From Larkinella sp965227735 (lineage in GTDB: Bacteria > Bacteroidota > Bacteroidia > Cytophagales > Spirosomataceae), in NCBI RefSeq assembly GCF_965227735.1, contig NZ_OZ245776.1, forward strand, positions 3,410,001-3,474,000: a DNA stretch of 64,000 bases, in the 5' to 3' direction. This document shows, in pieces, positions 24,563 through 32,908 of this stretch. The notes beneath the pieces are model-generated. The model made no database searches. It was given only the letters and a program-made list of their open reading frames with translations, and was not told the DNA's origin. Each line of letters begins with the position of its first letter. Position 1 is the first letter of the stretch. A program made the translations under genes and the position numbers.

Positions 24563-25813
24563 ATGATCAAATACGTGACCCTGGTGGTCCTGCTTTGGAG
24601 CGGGATGGCCCGGGCTCAGGACACATTGTCCATTCATCTCCGGCAGGCTGACAGCCTGTTTGTCGGGAGAAATCTGCTCGCACTGGCCGGGCGTTACCAG
24701 ATTGAAGCCGCTCAGGCCGAGGTCATTCAGGCGGGTTTATTCGACAACCCTACAGTTACGGCAGAAATCAATGCCTACAACCCGGAACGGCGTCGGGCGC
24801 TGGACGTTGGCAGACAGGGGCAAAAATTCGTCGCGATTGAGCAACTGCTGTATACCGCCGGCAAACGCAACAAACGGATTGCGCTGGCGCAGGAATCGGC
24901 CCACCTGACCGAGTTGGGGTTTCGCGACCTGCTCCGGGCACTCCGTTTCGAGTTGCACACCCGGTTTTACGAAATGTACTTCCAGCAAAACACCCTGCGG
25001 CAATACGACCAGCAACTTGTGATTTTGCAGAATACGGTCAATGCGTTTGAGGAGCAGTACCAGCGTAACAACGTTTCGCTGCTGGAACTCCTGCGGCTCA
25101 AGTCCCTGCTCTTCCAGCTTTCGAAAGACCGTACCGAAATACGATCCCAGCTCCTTGATCAACAGCAGTTTTTGCAAACCCTGCTTTCGACCAATCAGCC
25201 CATCCAGGCGCTGGCCGATGAGGCCGCTCTGGCGCTGTTTCAGATGCCGGCACTTCCCCTGGATTCACTCCGGACGCTGGCCCTCCAAAACCGCCCGGAT
25301 GTACAGATCAGCGAATCGCTCACCCGGCAGGCCCAGCTCAACTACAATCTGCAAAAAGCGCTCGCCAGACCGGATGTACGCGTCGGTGGCGTCTATGATC
25401 AGTCGTCCAATTACATCCAGAACTATACCGGATTGTCGGTGTCGATGGATTTGCCGCTGTTCAACCGCAACCAGGGAGCCATTCGGGCGGCCAAAAGCCA
25501 GATTGGGTACCAGCAGCAACTGCAACAACAGAAAACGATTCAGGTCGAAAACGAAGTAACGGCGGTTTGGCAAAAAATCCGCAACGCCGACCAGATGATC
25601 CGGTCGGTTGAAGGTCGTTTTGCGGAGCAATTCGAAGAGCTGAACAAGGGCGTGCTCGCCAATTTCATGAAGCGGAATATCCCCCTGTTGGAATTTGTCG
25701 ACCTTTTCGAAGCCTATACGGAAAACATTCGGGATCTAAACCGCCTGAAAACCGATCGCATGGCGGCTTACGAGGAATTCAACTACGTCATCGGTACTAA
25801 TCTGTCAAACTAA
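24563..25813 (+). CDS. czcC: TolC-family outer-membrane channel of a metal efflux pump (CzcC-like)
   Basis: The 416-residue protein has a signal peptide ending near MARAQ (residue 19), then two repeated long-helix halves rich in Gln, Leu and Arg, as in TolC/CzcC outer-membrane factors. Landmarks are GLFDNPTVTAEI (about 58-69), VAIEQLLYTAGKRNKRI and SVSMDLPLFNRNQGAIRAA (about 291-309). It begins a three-gene run with adaptor and pump, separated by 4 and 3 bases, so it is the exit duct of that tripartite pump. Confidence 0.9.
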   Translation: MIKYVTLVVLLWSGMARAQDTLSIHLRQADSLFVGRNLLALAGRYQIEAAQAEVIQAGLFDNPTVTAEINAYNPERRRALDVGRQGQKFVAIEQLLYTAGKRNKRIALAQESAHLTELGFRDLLRALRFELHTRFYEMYFQQNTLRQYDQQLVILQNTVNAFEEQYQRNNVSLLELLRLKSLLFQLSKDRTEIRSQLLDQQQFLQTLLSTNQPIQALADEAALALFQMPALPLDSLRTLALQNRPDVQISESLTRQAQLNYNLQKALARPDVRVGGVYDQSSNYIQNYTGLSVSMDLPLFNRNQGAIRAAKSQIGYQQQLQQQKTIQVENEVTAVWQKIRNADQMIRSVEGRFAEQFEELNKGVLANFMKRNIPLLEFVDLFEAYTENIRDLNRLKTDRMAAYEEFNYVIGTNLSN

Positions 25814-25817
25814 TCAA

Positions 25818-26903
25818 ATGAACAAAATCATCCGCATCACCTTCCTGCTGGCGGCAGGAATGGGACTATTCAGTTGCGATACGCCACCGGTTGCCGAAGA
25901 ACCAAAAGCATTTATGCTGTCAGATACGATGCTGAAACGCATTCGGCTGGACTCGGTTGTGAACCAGCCCGTTCGAAACGAATTGACGCTGGTGGGCCGG
26001 GTCGTGGCCGACGAAAACAAAGTCATCAAGGTGTTTCCGCTGGTAGGCGGCAACGTCGAAACCGTGCCGGTTGAATTGGGCGATTACGTTCGGAAAGGGC
26101 AAACGCTGGCGCTGATCCGTTCCGGCGAAGTGGCCGATCTGGAACGGCAGATGATTCAGGCGCAATCGGGCTTGCTGGTGGCGCAGAAAAACCTGCGCAT
26201 TGCCCAGGATCTGAACGAAAGCAAACTGAACGCCCAGCGCGACGTGGTTCAGGCGCAAAATGAAGTCAGCCAGGCCGAAGCCGAGCTGGCCCGGTTGCGG
26301 GAAGTCTTCCAGATTTATGGTCTGGGCAAAACCAGTAACTACACGGTAAAAGCGCCCATTTCCGGGTTCATCATCGAGAAAAACGTCAATCCCGGCCTGC
26401 AGCTCCGGGCCGATAATGCCGACAACCTCTTCACCATTGGCGAAATCAAGGACGTCTGGGTGATGGCCAACGTCAACGAAAGTGACATCGGACGGGTCAG
26501 AACCGGGATGGCGGCCCAAATCGAAACGCTGAGTTATCCCGATGCGGTTTTTCGGGGCAAGGTGGACAAAATCTACAGCGTGCTTGATGCCAACACCAAA
26601 GCCATGAGCGTCCGGATTCGACTGGCTAATCCCGATTACAAGCTGAAACCGCAGATGCACGCCACCATTCGGCTAACGCTGGAAACGGGCCGGCAACTGG
26701 CAACCGTGCCAACCGATGCGGTTATTTTCGATAGATCGAAAAATTACGTCGTCGTCTATCGCAACCGGAGCGATCTGGAAGTCCGGGAGGTGTCTGTTCA
26801 CAAAACGCTGCGGGCGGTCACCTACCTCGACGCGGGGCTGAAGCCCGGCGAAACCGTGGTTTCCAAAAATCAGATCCTGATTTACAACGCCTTGAACAAC
26901 TAA
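25818..26903 (+). CDS. czcB: Periplasmic adaptor (membrane-fusion) lipoprotein of a metal efflux pump (CzcB-like)
   Basis: The 361-residue protein has a lipoprotein signal with lipobox LFSC at Cys20. After it come a barrel-type segment, a lipoyl half-motif (VELGDYVRKGQTLALI around 86-101), a coiled-coil hairpin (about 105-165, rich in Gln/Ala/Glu), the second lipoyl half (SNYTVKAPISGFIIEKNVNPG) and a beta-barrel domain. It bridges the RND pump and the CzcC-like channel. The order C-B-A and near-zero spacing indicate one operon. Confidence 0.92.
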   Translation: MNKIIRITFLLAAGMGLFSCDTPPVAEEPKAFMLSDTMLKRIRLDSVVNQPVRNELTLVGRVVADENKVIKVFPLVGGNVETVPVELGDYVRKGQTLALIRSGEVADLERQMIQAQSGLLVAQKNLRIAQDLNESKLNAQRDVVQAQNEVSQAEAELARLREVFQIYGLGKTSNYTVKAPISGFIIEKNVNPGLQLRADNADNLFTIGEIKDVWVMANVNESDIGRVRTGMAAQIETLSYPDAVFRGKVDKIYSVLDANTKAMSVRIRLANPDYKLKPQMHATIRLTLETGRQLATVPTDAVIFDRSKNYVVVYRNRSDLEVREVSVHKTLRAVTYLDAGLKPGETVVSKNQILIYNALNN

Positions 26904-26906
26904 CTC

Positions 26907-29900
26907 ATGAACCAGTTCATTCGGAATATAGTCGGTTTTTCGCTCAAAAACCGGTTTTTTATCTTTTTCATGACCGCCGGTCTGGTCATCGCCGGGGTGT
27001 TCAGTTACCTCAACACGCCCCTGGAAGCCTTTCCCGATGTCACCAATACGCAGATCATCGTGGTGACGGAATGGAACGGCCGGAGCGCCGAAGAAATCGA
27101 GCGTTTCGTGACCGTTCCCATCGAAGTTGCCATGAATTCGGTGCAGAAAAAAACCAACGTCCGCTCTGTCACCATGTTTGGGTTATCGGTGATCAAAATC
27201 ATTTTTGAAGATGAGGTCGAAGACTTTTTTGCCCGGCAACAGGTTAACAATCAATTGCGTAACATCGCGTTGCCAGAGGGAGTGGAACCGGACGTGCAGC
27301 CGCCGTATGGCCCGACGGGTGAAATTTACCGATTTACCCTGAAAAGTGACAAACGCGACAGCCGCGAACTGCTGACGGTGCATAACTGGGTGATCGACCG
27401 CCAGTTGCGGAGTGTTCCGGGCGTGGCTGATGTCGTGGCGTTTGGCGGCCGTCAGAAAATCTACGAACTGCGCGTCAATCCGACGCAACTGGCCAAATAC
27501 GACCTGACCCCGCTGGAAGTGTACCAGGCCGTTACCCGCAGCAACATCAACGTCGGGGGCGATGTCATCGAAAAAAGCGGACAAGCCTATGTAGTTCGCG
27601 GCATTGGGCTGTTAACGTCCATTCAGGACATCGGCAACATCATCATCGAAGAACTGAACGGCAACCCGGTTCTGGTCAAAAACGTCGCGGAAGTGGCCGA
27701 ATCGCAGTTGCCACGCGTGGGGCAGGTAGGATTGGATGACGATGACGACGTCGTGCAGGGCATCGTGGTGATGCGGAAGGGCGAAAATCCCAGCGACGTG
27801 CTGGGGCGCGTGAAGGCGAAAATCGAACAGTTGAACACGCGGGTGTTGCCGCCGGACGTCAAGATGGTGACTTTCTACGACCGCGACAACCTGATCGAGT
27901 TCTGTACGCACACGGTTCTGCACAACTTGACCGAAGGCATTGTGCTGGTAACGGTGATGGTTTTTCTGTTCATGGCCGACTGGCGCACCACGCTCATCGT
28001 TTCCATCATTATTCCGCTGGCGTTGCTGTTTGCGTTCATGTGTCTGAAATTGAGGGGTATGTCGGCCAATCTACTGTCGATGGGAGCGGTCGATTTCGGG
28101 ATCATCATCGACGGGGCCGTGGTAATGGTCGAGGGAATCTTTGTCACCCTCGACCACCAGGCCCACAAAGTCGGCATGCCAAGATTCAACAAACTCGCCA
28201 AACTGGGGCTGATCAAAAAAACCGGTGGTGAACTGGGCAAGGCGGTTTTCTTCTCGAAGCTCATCATCATCACGGCCCTGCTGCCCATTTTCGCGTTCCA
28301 GAAAGTCGAAGGCAAAATGTTCTCTCCGCTGGCCTGGACGCTCGGTTTTGCCTTGCTGGGCGCGTTGTTGTTTACGCTGACGCTGGTACCGGTTTTGTGT
28401 TCCATTTTGCTGAAGAAGAACGTCCGCGAAAAGAATAACCCGATCGTCAATTTCTTCAACCGCATCGTCATGGCGGGTTTTGGCTGGTGCTACGGTCGGA
28501 AGAAGTTTAGCATCGTGGTCGCTTTGCTGTTGATGGGCAGCACGTTTTTCTCCGCCCGGTTTCTCGGAACGGAGTTTCTGCCGCAACTGAACGAGGGCGC
28601 ACTCTGGGTTACGGCCGAATTACCCATGAGTCTGTCGCTGCCCGAAAGTGTGGAAATGGCCGGGCAGATCCGGCGCGATCTGAAGGCGTTTCCGGAAGTC
28701 AACCAGGTACTTTCGCAGGTGGGCCGTTCCAACGACGGCACCGATCCAAACGGTTTTTACTTCTGCCAGTTTCAGGTCGATCTGGCCCCCAAAGGCGACT
28801 GGAAGCGCAAAATATCGGTAGAAGAACTAACCGATGAAATGGATAAAAAGCTGCGGAATTATCCAGGGATAGTCTACAATTATTCGCAACCCATTATCGA
28901 CAATGTGGCCGAAGCCGTCGCTGGTTACAAAGCCAGCAACGGCGTAAAAATTTTCGGGCCGGATATTTACAAGCTGGAAAAATACGCCGATCAGGTTCTG
29001 AACGCCATGAAAGACGTCGAAGGTGTCCGGGATTTGGGCGTGATCCGCAATGTCGGGCAACCGGAGATCAGCGTGTTGTTTCACGACCACAAAATGGCCT
29101 TGTACGGCGTCACCACGGCGGATGCGCAGGCCGTGATCGAGATGGCGATTGGCGGAAAAACCGCATCGGTTTTGTACGAGGGAGAGCGTCGGTTCGACAT
29201 TCGGGTCCGGTACCAGGATGAATACCGCCAGAGCGAGGAAGACATCATGAGCCTGATGGTTCCGACCCTGAAAGGGGGACTGATTCCGTTGCGGGAAATT
29301 GCTTCGCTCAAGAAGCAAACCGGCCCGGCTTTCATCTATCGCGACATCAATCAGCGGTTTATCGGTGTCAAGTTTTCAGTGCGCGGACGTGACCTGGGCA
29401 GCACCATTGCCGAAGCTCAGAAAAAAGTCAATGCGGCCCTCAATCCGGGCAAAGATTATTCGATGGAATGGGTTGGGGAGTTTGAAAACCAGGTGCGGGC
29501 CACCGAGCGGCTGGCGCAGGTGGTTCCGATCAGTCTGGCAGCCATTTTTGTCATCCTGTTCATCACCTTCGGTAATACCAAAGATGCGGGACTGGTGCTG
29601 CTTAACGTTCCGTTCGCACTGATTGGCGGTATTCTGGCGCTCCACGTGACGAGCATGAATTTCGGCATTTCGGCGGGGGTGGGCTTCATTGCCCTTTTCG
29701 GGATCTGTGTGCAGAACGGGGTCATTCTGATCTCGGTCTTCAACAAAAATCTGCTGGGCCGGATGTCGCTGGACGAGGCCATTCGGGACGGGGTGCAATC
29801 GCGCATACGCCCCGTCGTCATGACAGCGCTGATGGCGGCCATCGGGCTACTCCCGGCTGCCCTTTCCACCGGCATTGGATCGGAAACCCAGAAACCGCTG

Positions 29901-30020
29901 GCGATTGTCGTCATCGGCGGGCTGATCACCGCCACCGTTTTGACACTGCTGGTTTTCCCCATCATCTACCGGTTTTTCTACCGCCACCGGGTTCACCGGC
30001 TCCAGGATCTGGATGAATAA
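26907..30020 (+). CDS. czcA: Heavy-metal RND efflux pump, divalent-cation type (CzcA-like)
   Basis: The 1037-residue protein is a proton-driven inner-membrane pump of the HME-RND family, with 12 hydrophobic segments and two large periplasmic loops. The fourth membrane helix carries DFGIIIDGAVVMVE (396-409) with Asp396, Asp402 and Glu409. This is the DFG...DGA...VE signature of Co/Zn/Cd or Ni pumps; copper/silver CusA lacks the first Asp. Substrate class is therefore probably divalent, but the exact metal is not readable. No local metal regulator gene is seen. Confidence 0.93.
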   Translation: MNQFIRNIVGFSLKNRFFIFFMTAGLVIAGVFSYLNTPLEAFPDVTNTQIIVVTEWNGRSAEEIERFVTVPIEVAMNSVQKKTNVRSVTMFGLSVIKIIFEDEVEDFFARQQVNNQLRNIALPEGVEPDVQPPYGPTGEIYRFTLKSDKRDSRELLTVHNWVIDRQLRSVPGVADVVAFGGRQKIYELRVNPTQLAKYDLTPLEVYQAVTRSNINVGGDVIEKSGQAYVVRGIGLLTSIQDIGNIIIEELNGNPVLVKNVAEVAESQLPRVGQVGLDDDDDVVQGIVVMRKGENPSDVLGRVKAKIEQLNTRVLPPDVKMVTFYDRDNLIEFCTHTVLHNLTEGIVLVTVMVFLFMADWRTTLIVSIIIPLALLFAFMCLKLRGMSANLLSMGAVDFGIIIDGAVVMVEGIFVTLDHQAHKVGMPRFNKLAKLGLIKKTGGELGKAVFFSKLIIITALLPIFAFQKVEGKMFSPLAWTLGFALLGALLFTLTLVPVLCSILLKKNVREKNNPIVNFFNRIVMAGFGWCYGRKKFSIVVALLLMGSTFFSARFLGTEFLPQLNEGALWVTAELPMSLSLPESVEMAGQIRRDLKAFPEVNQVLSQVGRSNDGTDPNGFYFCQFQVDLAPKGDWKRKISVEELTDEMDKKLRNYPGIVYNYSQPIIDNVAEAVAGYKASNGVKIFGPDIYKLEKYADQVLNAMKDVEGVRDLGVIRNVGQPEISVLFHDHKMALYGVTTADAQAVIEMAIGGKTASVLYEGERRFDIRVRYQDEYRQSEEDIMSLMVPTLKGGLIPLREIASLKKQTGPAFIYRDINQRFIGVKFSVRGRDLGSTIAEAQKKVNAALNPGKDYSMEWVGEFENQVRATERLAQVVPISLAAIFVILFITFGNTKDAGLVLLNVPFALIGGILALHVTSMNFGISAGVGFIALFGICVQNGVILISVFNKNLLGRMSLDEAIRDGVQSRIRPVVMTALMAAIGLLPAALSTGIGSETQKPLAIVVIGGLITATVLTLLVFPIIYRFFYRHRVHRLQDLDE

Positions 30021-30078
30021 TCAGGTTAATCAACCAATAAATAGTCAAGTTTTAATTTTCATTTAAACACATCGAAAC

Positions 30079-30576
30079 ATGAAACGCAATCCCATCATTT
30101 CCCGTCTAAAAACCCTTTTCAGCATTCTGGTTCTAGCTACAATCAGTTTCAATTGCCAGGACAAAGCCGGTGCGGATTTAATTAATGAGGCTGCTAGTTC
30201 GGGGGTATCGCTGGGGGCTTACAGTGGCTTCAAAACGGCGTTTCCCAACGTCCAATCGGTGACCTGGACCCATTTGCAGGAGCGGATTTGGGAAGCCCGT
30301 TTTACGGAAGGAACCACCGCGAAAGCGGCTCTCCTCCAAACGGATGGACTGGTGATCGAGCAGGGCGCGCTTCTCAAGCCGGATTCATTACCGGTAGCAA
30401 CCCGCACGTATATGAGCGGAACCTTTCCCGGAAGCAGTATCCAAACGGTTTTGACAGACGACAATGACGAAGCGAATAAGCCATTTCGGGTTATCCTGCT
30501 GGATGCACCGAATGCCCGGATTTTGCGGGTGCTTTTCGACAGCGATGGAACCTTTCATTCCACAACCGAACTCTGA
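30079..30576 (+). CDS. PepSY-like (DUF2874-type) lipoprotein
   Basis: The 165-residue protein has a lipoprotein signal with lipobox SFNC at Cys26. The mature part holds repeats of the Bacteroidota PepSY-like fold: FPNVQSVTWTH followed by IWEARF (about 54-74), where a buried aromatic Trp-Thr strand alternates with a short turn. The family occurs in the periplasm with unknown or inhibitory roles. It lies 58 bases after czcA and could be its last cotranscribed gene. Assignment is from pattern, moderate certainty. Confidence 0.6.
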   Translation: MKRNPIISRLKTLFSILVLATISFNCQDKAGADLINEAASSGVSLGAYSGFKTAFPNVQSVTWTHLQERIWEARFTEGTTAKAALLQTDGLVIEQGALLKPDSLPVATRTYMSGTFPGSSIQTVLTDDNDEANKPFRVILLDAPNARILRVLFDSDGTFHSTTEL

Positions 30577-30592
30577 CAGACGAATGCCGGGG

Positions 30593-32908
30593 TTAGAACG
30601 GATAGCCCACGGCAACATTGAGGATCAAATTCTCCCGGCGCCAGGCCCGGTTGCCGGGAGCAATTTCGTCCGCAACCCATTGCTGCCCTTCCGGCAACCA
30701 CGGTTTGCGAAGCGGAAACGCCAGGTCGAACCGAACAACAAAGTAGGATACATCTACCCGGAGACCCACCCCCGTGCCGACGGCCAGCTGTTTGTAAAAA
30801 TCAGATTTAAACTGTGTTCCAAGCCCGTACAAGGTGTTATCGGAGTACATCCAGACGTTGCCGACATCCAGAAACAAAGCCCCCTGAAGGTATTTACTGA
30901 ACTTGGGGCGAAGTTCGGTGCTGAACTCCAGCTTAATATCGCCCCCGCCGTCCTGAAGCTGCACCGTACCTTCCAAATTTCGGGTAAAAATCCCGGGACC
31001 AACCGCCCGGGGGCGGAAAGCCCGCAAACTGTTGGCTCCCCCGACAAAATACTGCTTCACAAAAGGCAATTCCGTGGAATTGCCGTAGGGAACGCCAAAC
31101 CCGCCAAAAAACCGGTTGGCCCAGGTCAAATTTTCCGATACTTTAAAAAAATGCCGGCTGTCGACATCCATCCGAAAAAACTGCGAATAGGGTACACCAA
31201 AAATCGCTTCCCGCCCTTCTTCGTTGGTTTTGCGCGTCAGCCACGAGGCCAGATTACCGGCGGGTTCAATATTAACACTCAACCGTTGCGTATACGCGGA
31301 GGTAGTGCGGGGTGATGAGCTGAGATTATATGTATATAACGTACTCAGAATAAGCTGTTCGGAGCGAAGAATATTGATATACTGTTGCCGCGTGCTGGGG
31401 TCGTCTTCCAGGGCGAAGAATTTTTCGGTAAAATTGGATGGCAGAACGTAGTTGATGCTGATGGGCTGAAAAATATGCTCCGTTTGCGGATTGCTCCGCC
31501 ACGAATAGCCAAATGTTGTCAGGAAAGAATTCAAGTGGTACAATTCACCCCGAACGATCAGATCATAGCCCAACGAAACGATGGTTTGGGGCAGGGCCTG
31601 TCCACGCTGGTAATATTTAATGGGAATCGGCGTAACCAGCCGGGGAAACGTCAGACTGGTCTGAATGCCGTAGCGGTAGTTGGCAACACCCTGCCCACGC
31701 GCACCCACCTGGAATTCAATCCCGGCATTGGCACTGATGGTAAATAAGTCGGACCGGCCAAATACATTGCGGTTTCGCCAGTTTAGGGAAAGTTGCGATC
31801 CTACAAGGTTATTGGAGCGGCTGGTGCCGGCAATTTCCAGCCGGGCCGATTTTTTAGGATAGGGCGTCAGAAAATAATGCACATCCAGCACCGCCGAATC
31901 GCCCTGCTGACTGGCTTCAAACCGGTTACGGACAAATTTAAACGAACCTACGTTGATAAACCGTGACAACGTCTGGTCCTGCGCCCGGCTATTGTACCGC
32001 TTTCCGGGTTGCAAAGCAATAATGTCCCGAAACAACTTGGGATTGTAGATACCGGCAGGATCGACAATATTCAGTTTACCAAATTTAACCGCCTGGTTTT
32101 CTGACGTGTCCGTTTGGGTTGTGTTGGAGGAAAGACTGTAATTGGGATAAACATAAATATCCCGGATCGAATAAGGAAGCAAAGCCGCTGGTGGCGTTTC
32201 GGGCTTGATGGCCAGATAAAGGCGGGTCCGGTGTTTTCCCAGGGCACTGTCGGCCAGAACCGCGAGGTAATCGGGCTGAAAATAAAAAAAACCCTGACGC
32301 TGTAAAGCCTGCGTGATTCGTTCCCGCTCCAGCTTGATCAACTCGAAGCGGTAGGGGTTGTCTTTCTTGAGCAAACTGCGTTTTCTGACCTCTACCATCG
32401 GTTTCCGCAGCGAAGTTGAATCCATCAGAAAAGCCACCGAATCGATGTAATACCGGGGCTGCACCTGCACCTGATAAACCCCCGTAGCCTGATAGCCGTC
32501 TTCCTTTAAACTACCCGAAACCGTCGAGCGGAAGTATCCTTCATTTTCCAGAAATCCCATCCAGATCAGTGCATTGGACGACAACGCTTTGGCACTCGCA
32601 AAAACCGGTGGCTCTCCGGCTTTCCGCCGAAACCATGCCCGGAACCCCTTCTCTTTTTTGGGTTCGCCCATCAGGTAATACAACCCGACTTTATACGGAT
32701 AGCCGAACAATCTCTTGTTGGGTTTCGGCCGCGCCATGTCGGCCAGCGCCGTTTCAATCTGGCCTTTTTCAGTTTTGGAAACGGTCGAATCGACCTGAAC
32801 ATTGATTTCCGTATCGACGTACAATTTCTCGCCGGGCGGAATGTGTCTGGCAACGTGGCAACCCGTCAGAATCAGGAAAAAAGATATGTATACTAAACCG
32901 TTTCTCAT
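30593..32908 (-). CDS. tamL: TamA-like outer-membrane lipoprotein (TamL), BamA/Omp85 superfamily
   Basis: The 771-residue protein starts with a lipoprotein signal (LTGC, Cys17), followed by IPPGEKLYV, the mark of Bacteroidota TamL proteins. POTRA-like repeats occupy roughly residues 30-340. From about 350 comes the 16-strand surface-antigen barrel, with VKQYFVGGANSLRAFRPRAVGPG (about 625-647) as the conserved L6-type VRG(Y/F) region and SYFVVRFDLAFPLRKP near the end. It works with TamB to insert or transport envelope components. It overlaps the tamB stop by 4 bases. Confidence 0.9.
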   Translation of the reverse strand: MRNGLVYISFFLILTGCHVARHIPPGEKLYVDTEINVQVDSTVSKTEKGQIETALADMARPKPNKRLFGYPYKVGLYYLMGEPKKEKGFRAWFRRKAGEPPVFASAKALSSNALIWMGFLENEGYFRSTVSGSLKEDGYQATGVYQVQVQPRYYIDSVAFLMDSTSLRKPMVEVRKRSLLKKDNPYRFELIKLERERITQALQRQGFFYFQPDYLAVLADSALGKHRTRLYLAIKPETPPAALLPYSIRDIYVYPNYSLSSNTTQTDTSENQAVKFGKLNIVDPAGIYNPKLFRDIIALQPGKRYNSRAQDQTLSRFINVGSFKFVRNRFEASQQGDSAVLDVHYFLTPYPKKSARLEIAGTSRSNNLVGSQLSLNWRNRNVFGRSDLFTISANAGIEFQVGARGQGVANYRYGIQTSLTFPRLVTPIPIKYYQRGQALPQTIVSLGYDLIVRGELYHLNSFLTTFGYSWRSNPQTEHIFQPISINYVLPSNFTEKFFALEDDPSTRQQYINILRSEQLILSTLYTYNLSSSPRTTSAYTQRLSVNIEPAGNLASWLTRKTNEEGREAIFGVPYSQFFRMDVDSRHFFKVSENLTWANRFFGGFGVPYGNSTELPFVKQYFVGGANSLRAFRPRAVGPGIFTRNLEGTVQLQDGGGDIKLEFSTELRPKFSKYLQGALFLDVGNVWMYSDNTLYGLGTQFKSDFYKQLAVGTGVGLRVDVSYFVVRFDLAFPLRKPWLPEGQQWVADEIAPGNRAWRRENLILNVAVGYPF

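Noticed and set aside
24448..24651. 67-residue reading frame before czcC
   Set aside because: It overlaps the czcC signal peptide in another frame and has no coding-like composition.
30464..31315. 283-residue plus-strand reading frame across the end of the PepSY-like gene and the tamL barrel
   Set aside because: It runs antisense to the conserved TamL barrel strands and out of frame with the lipoprotein gene.
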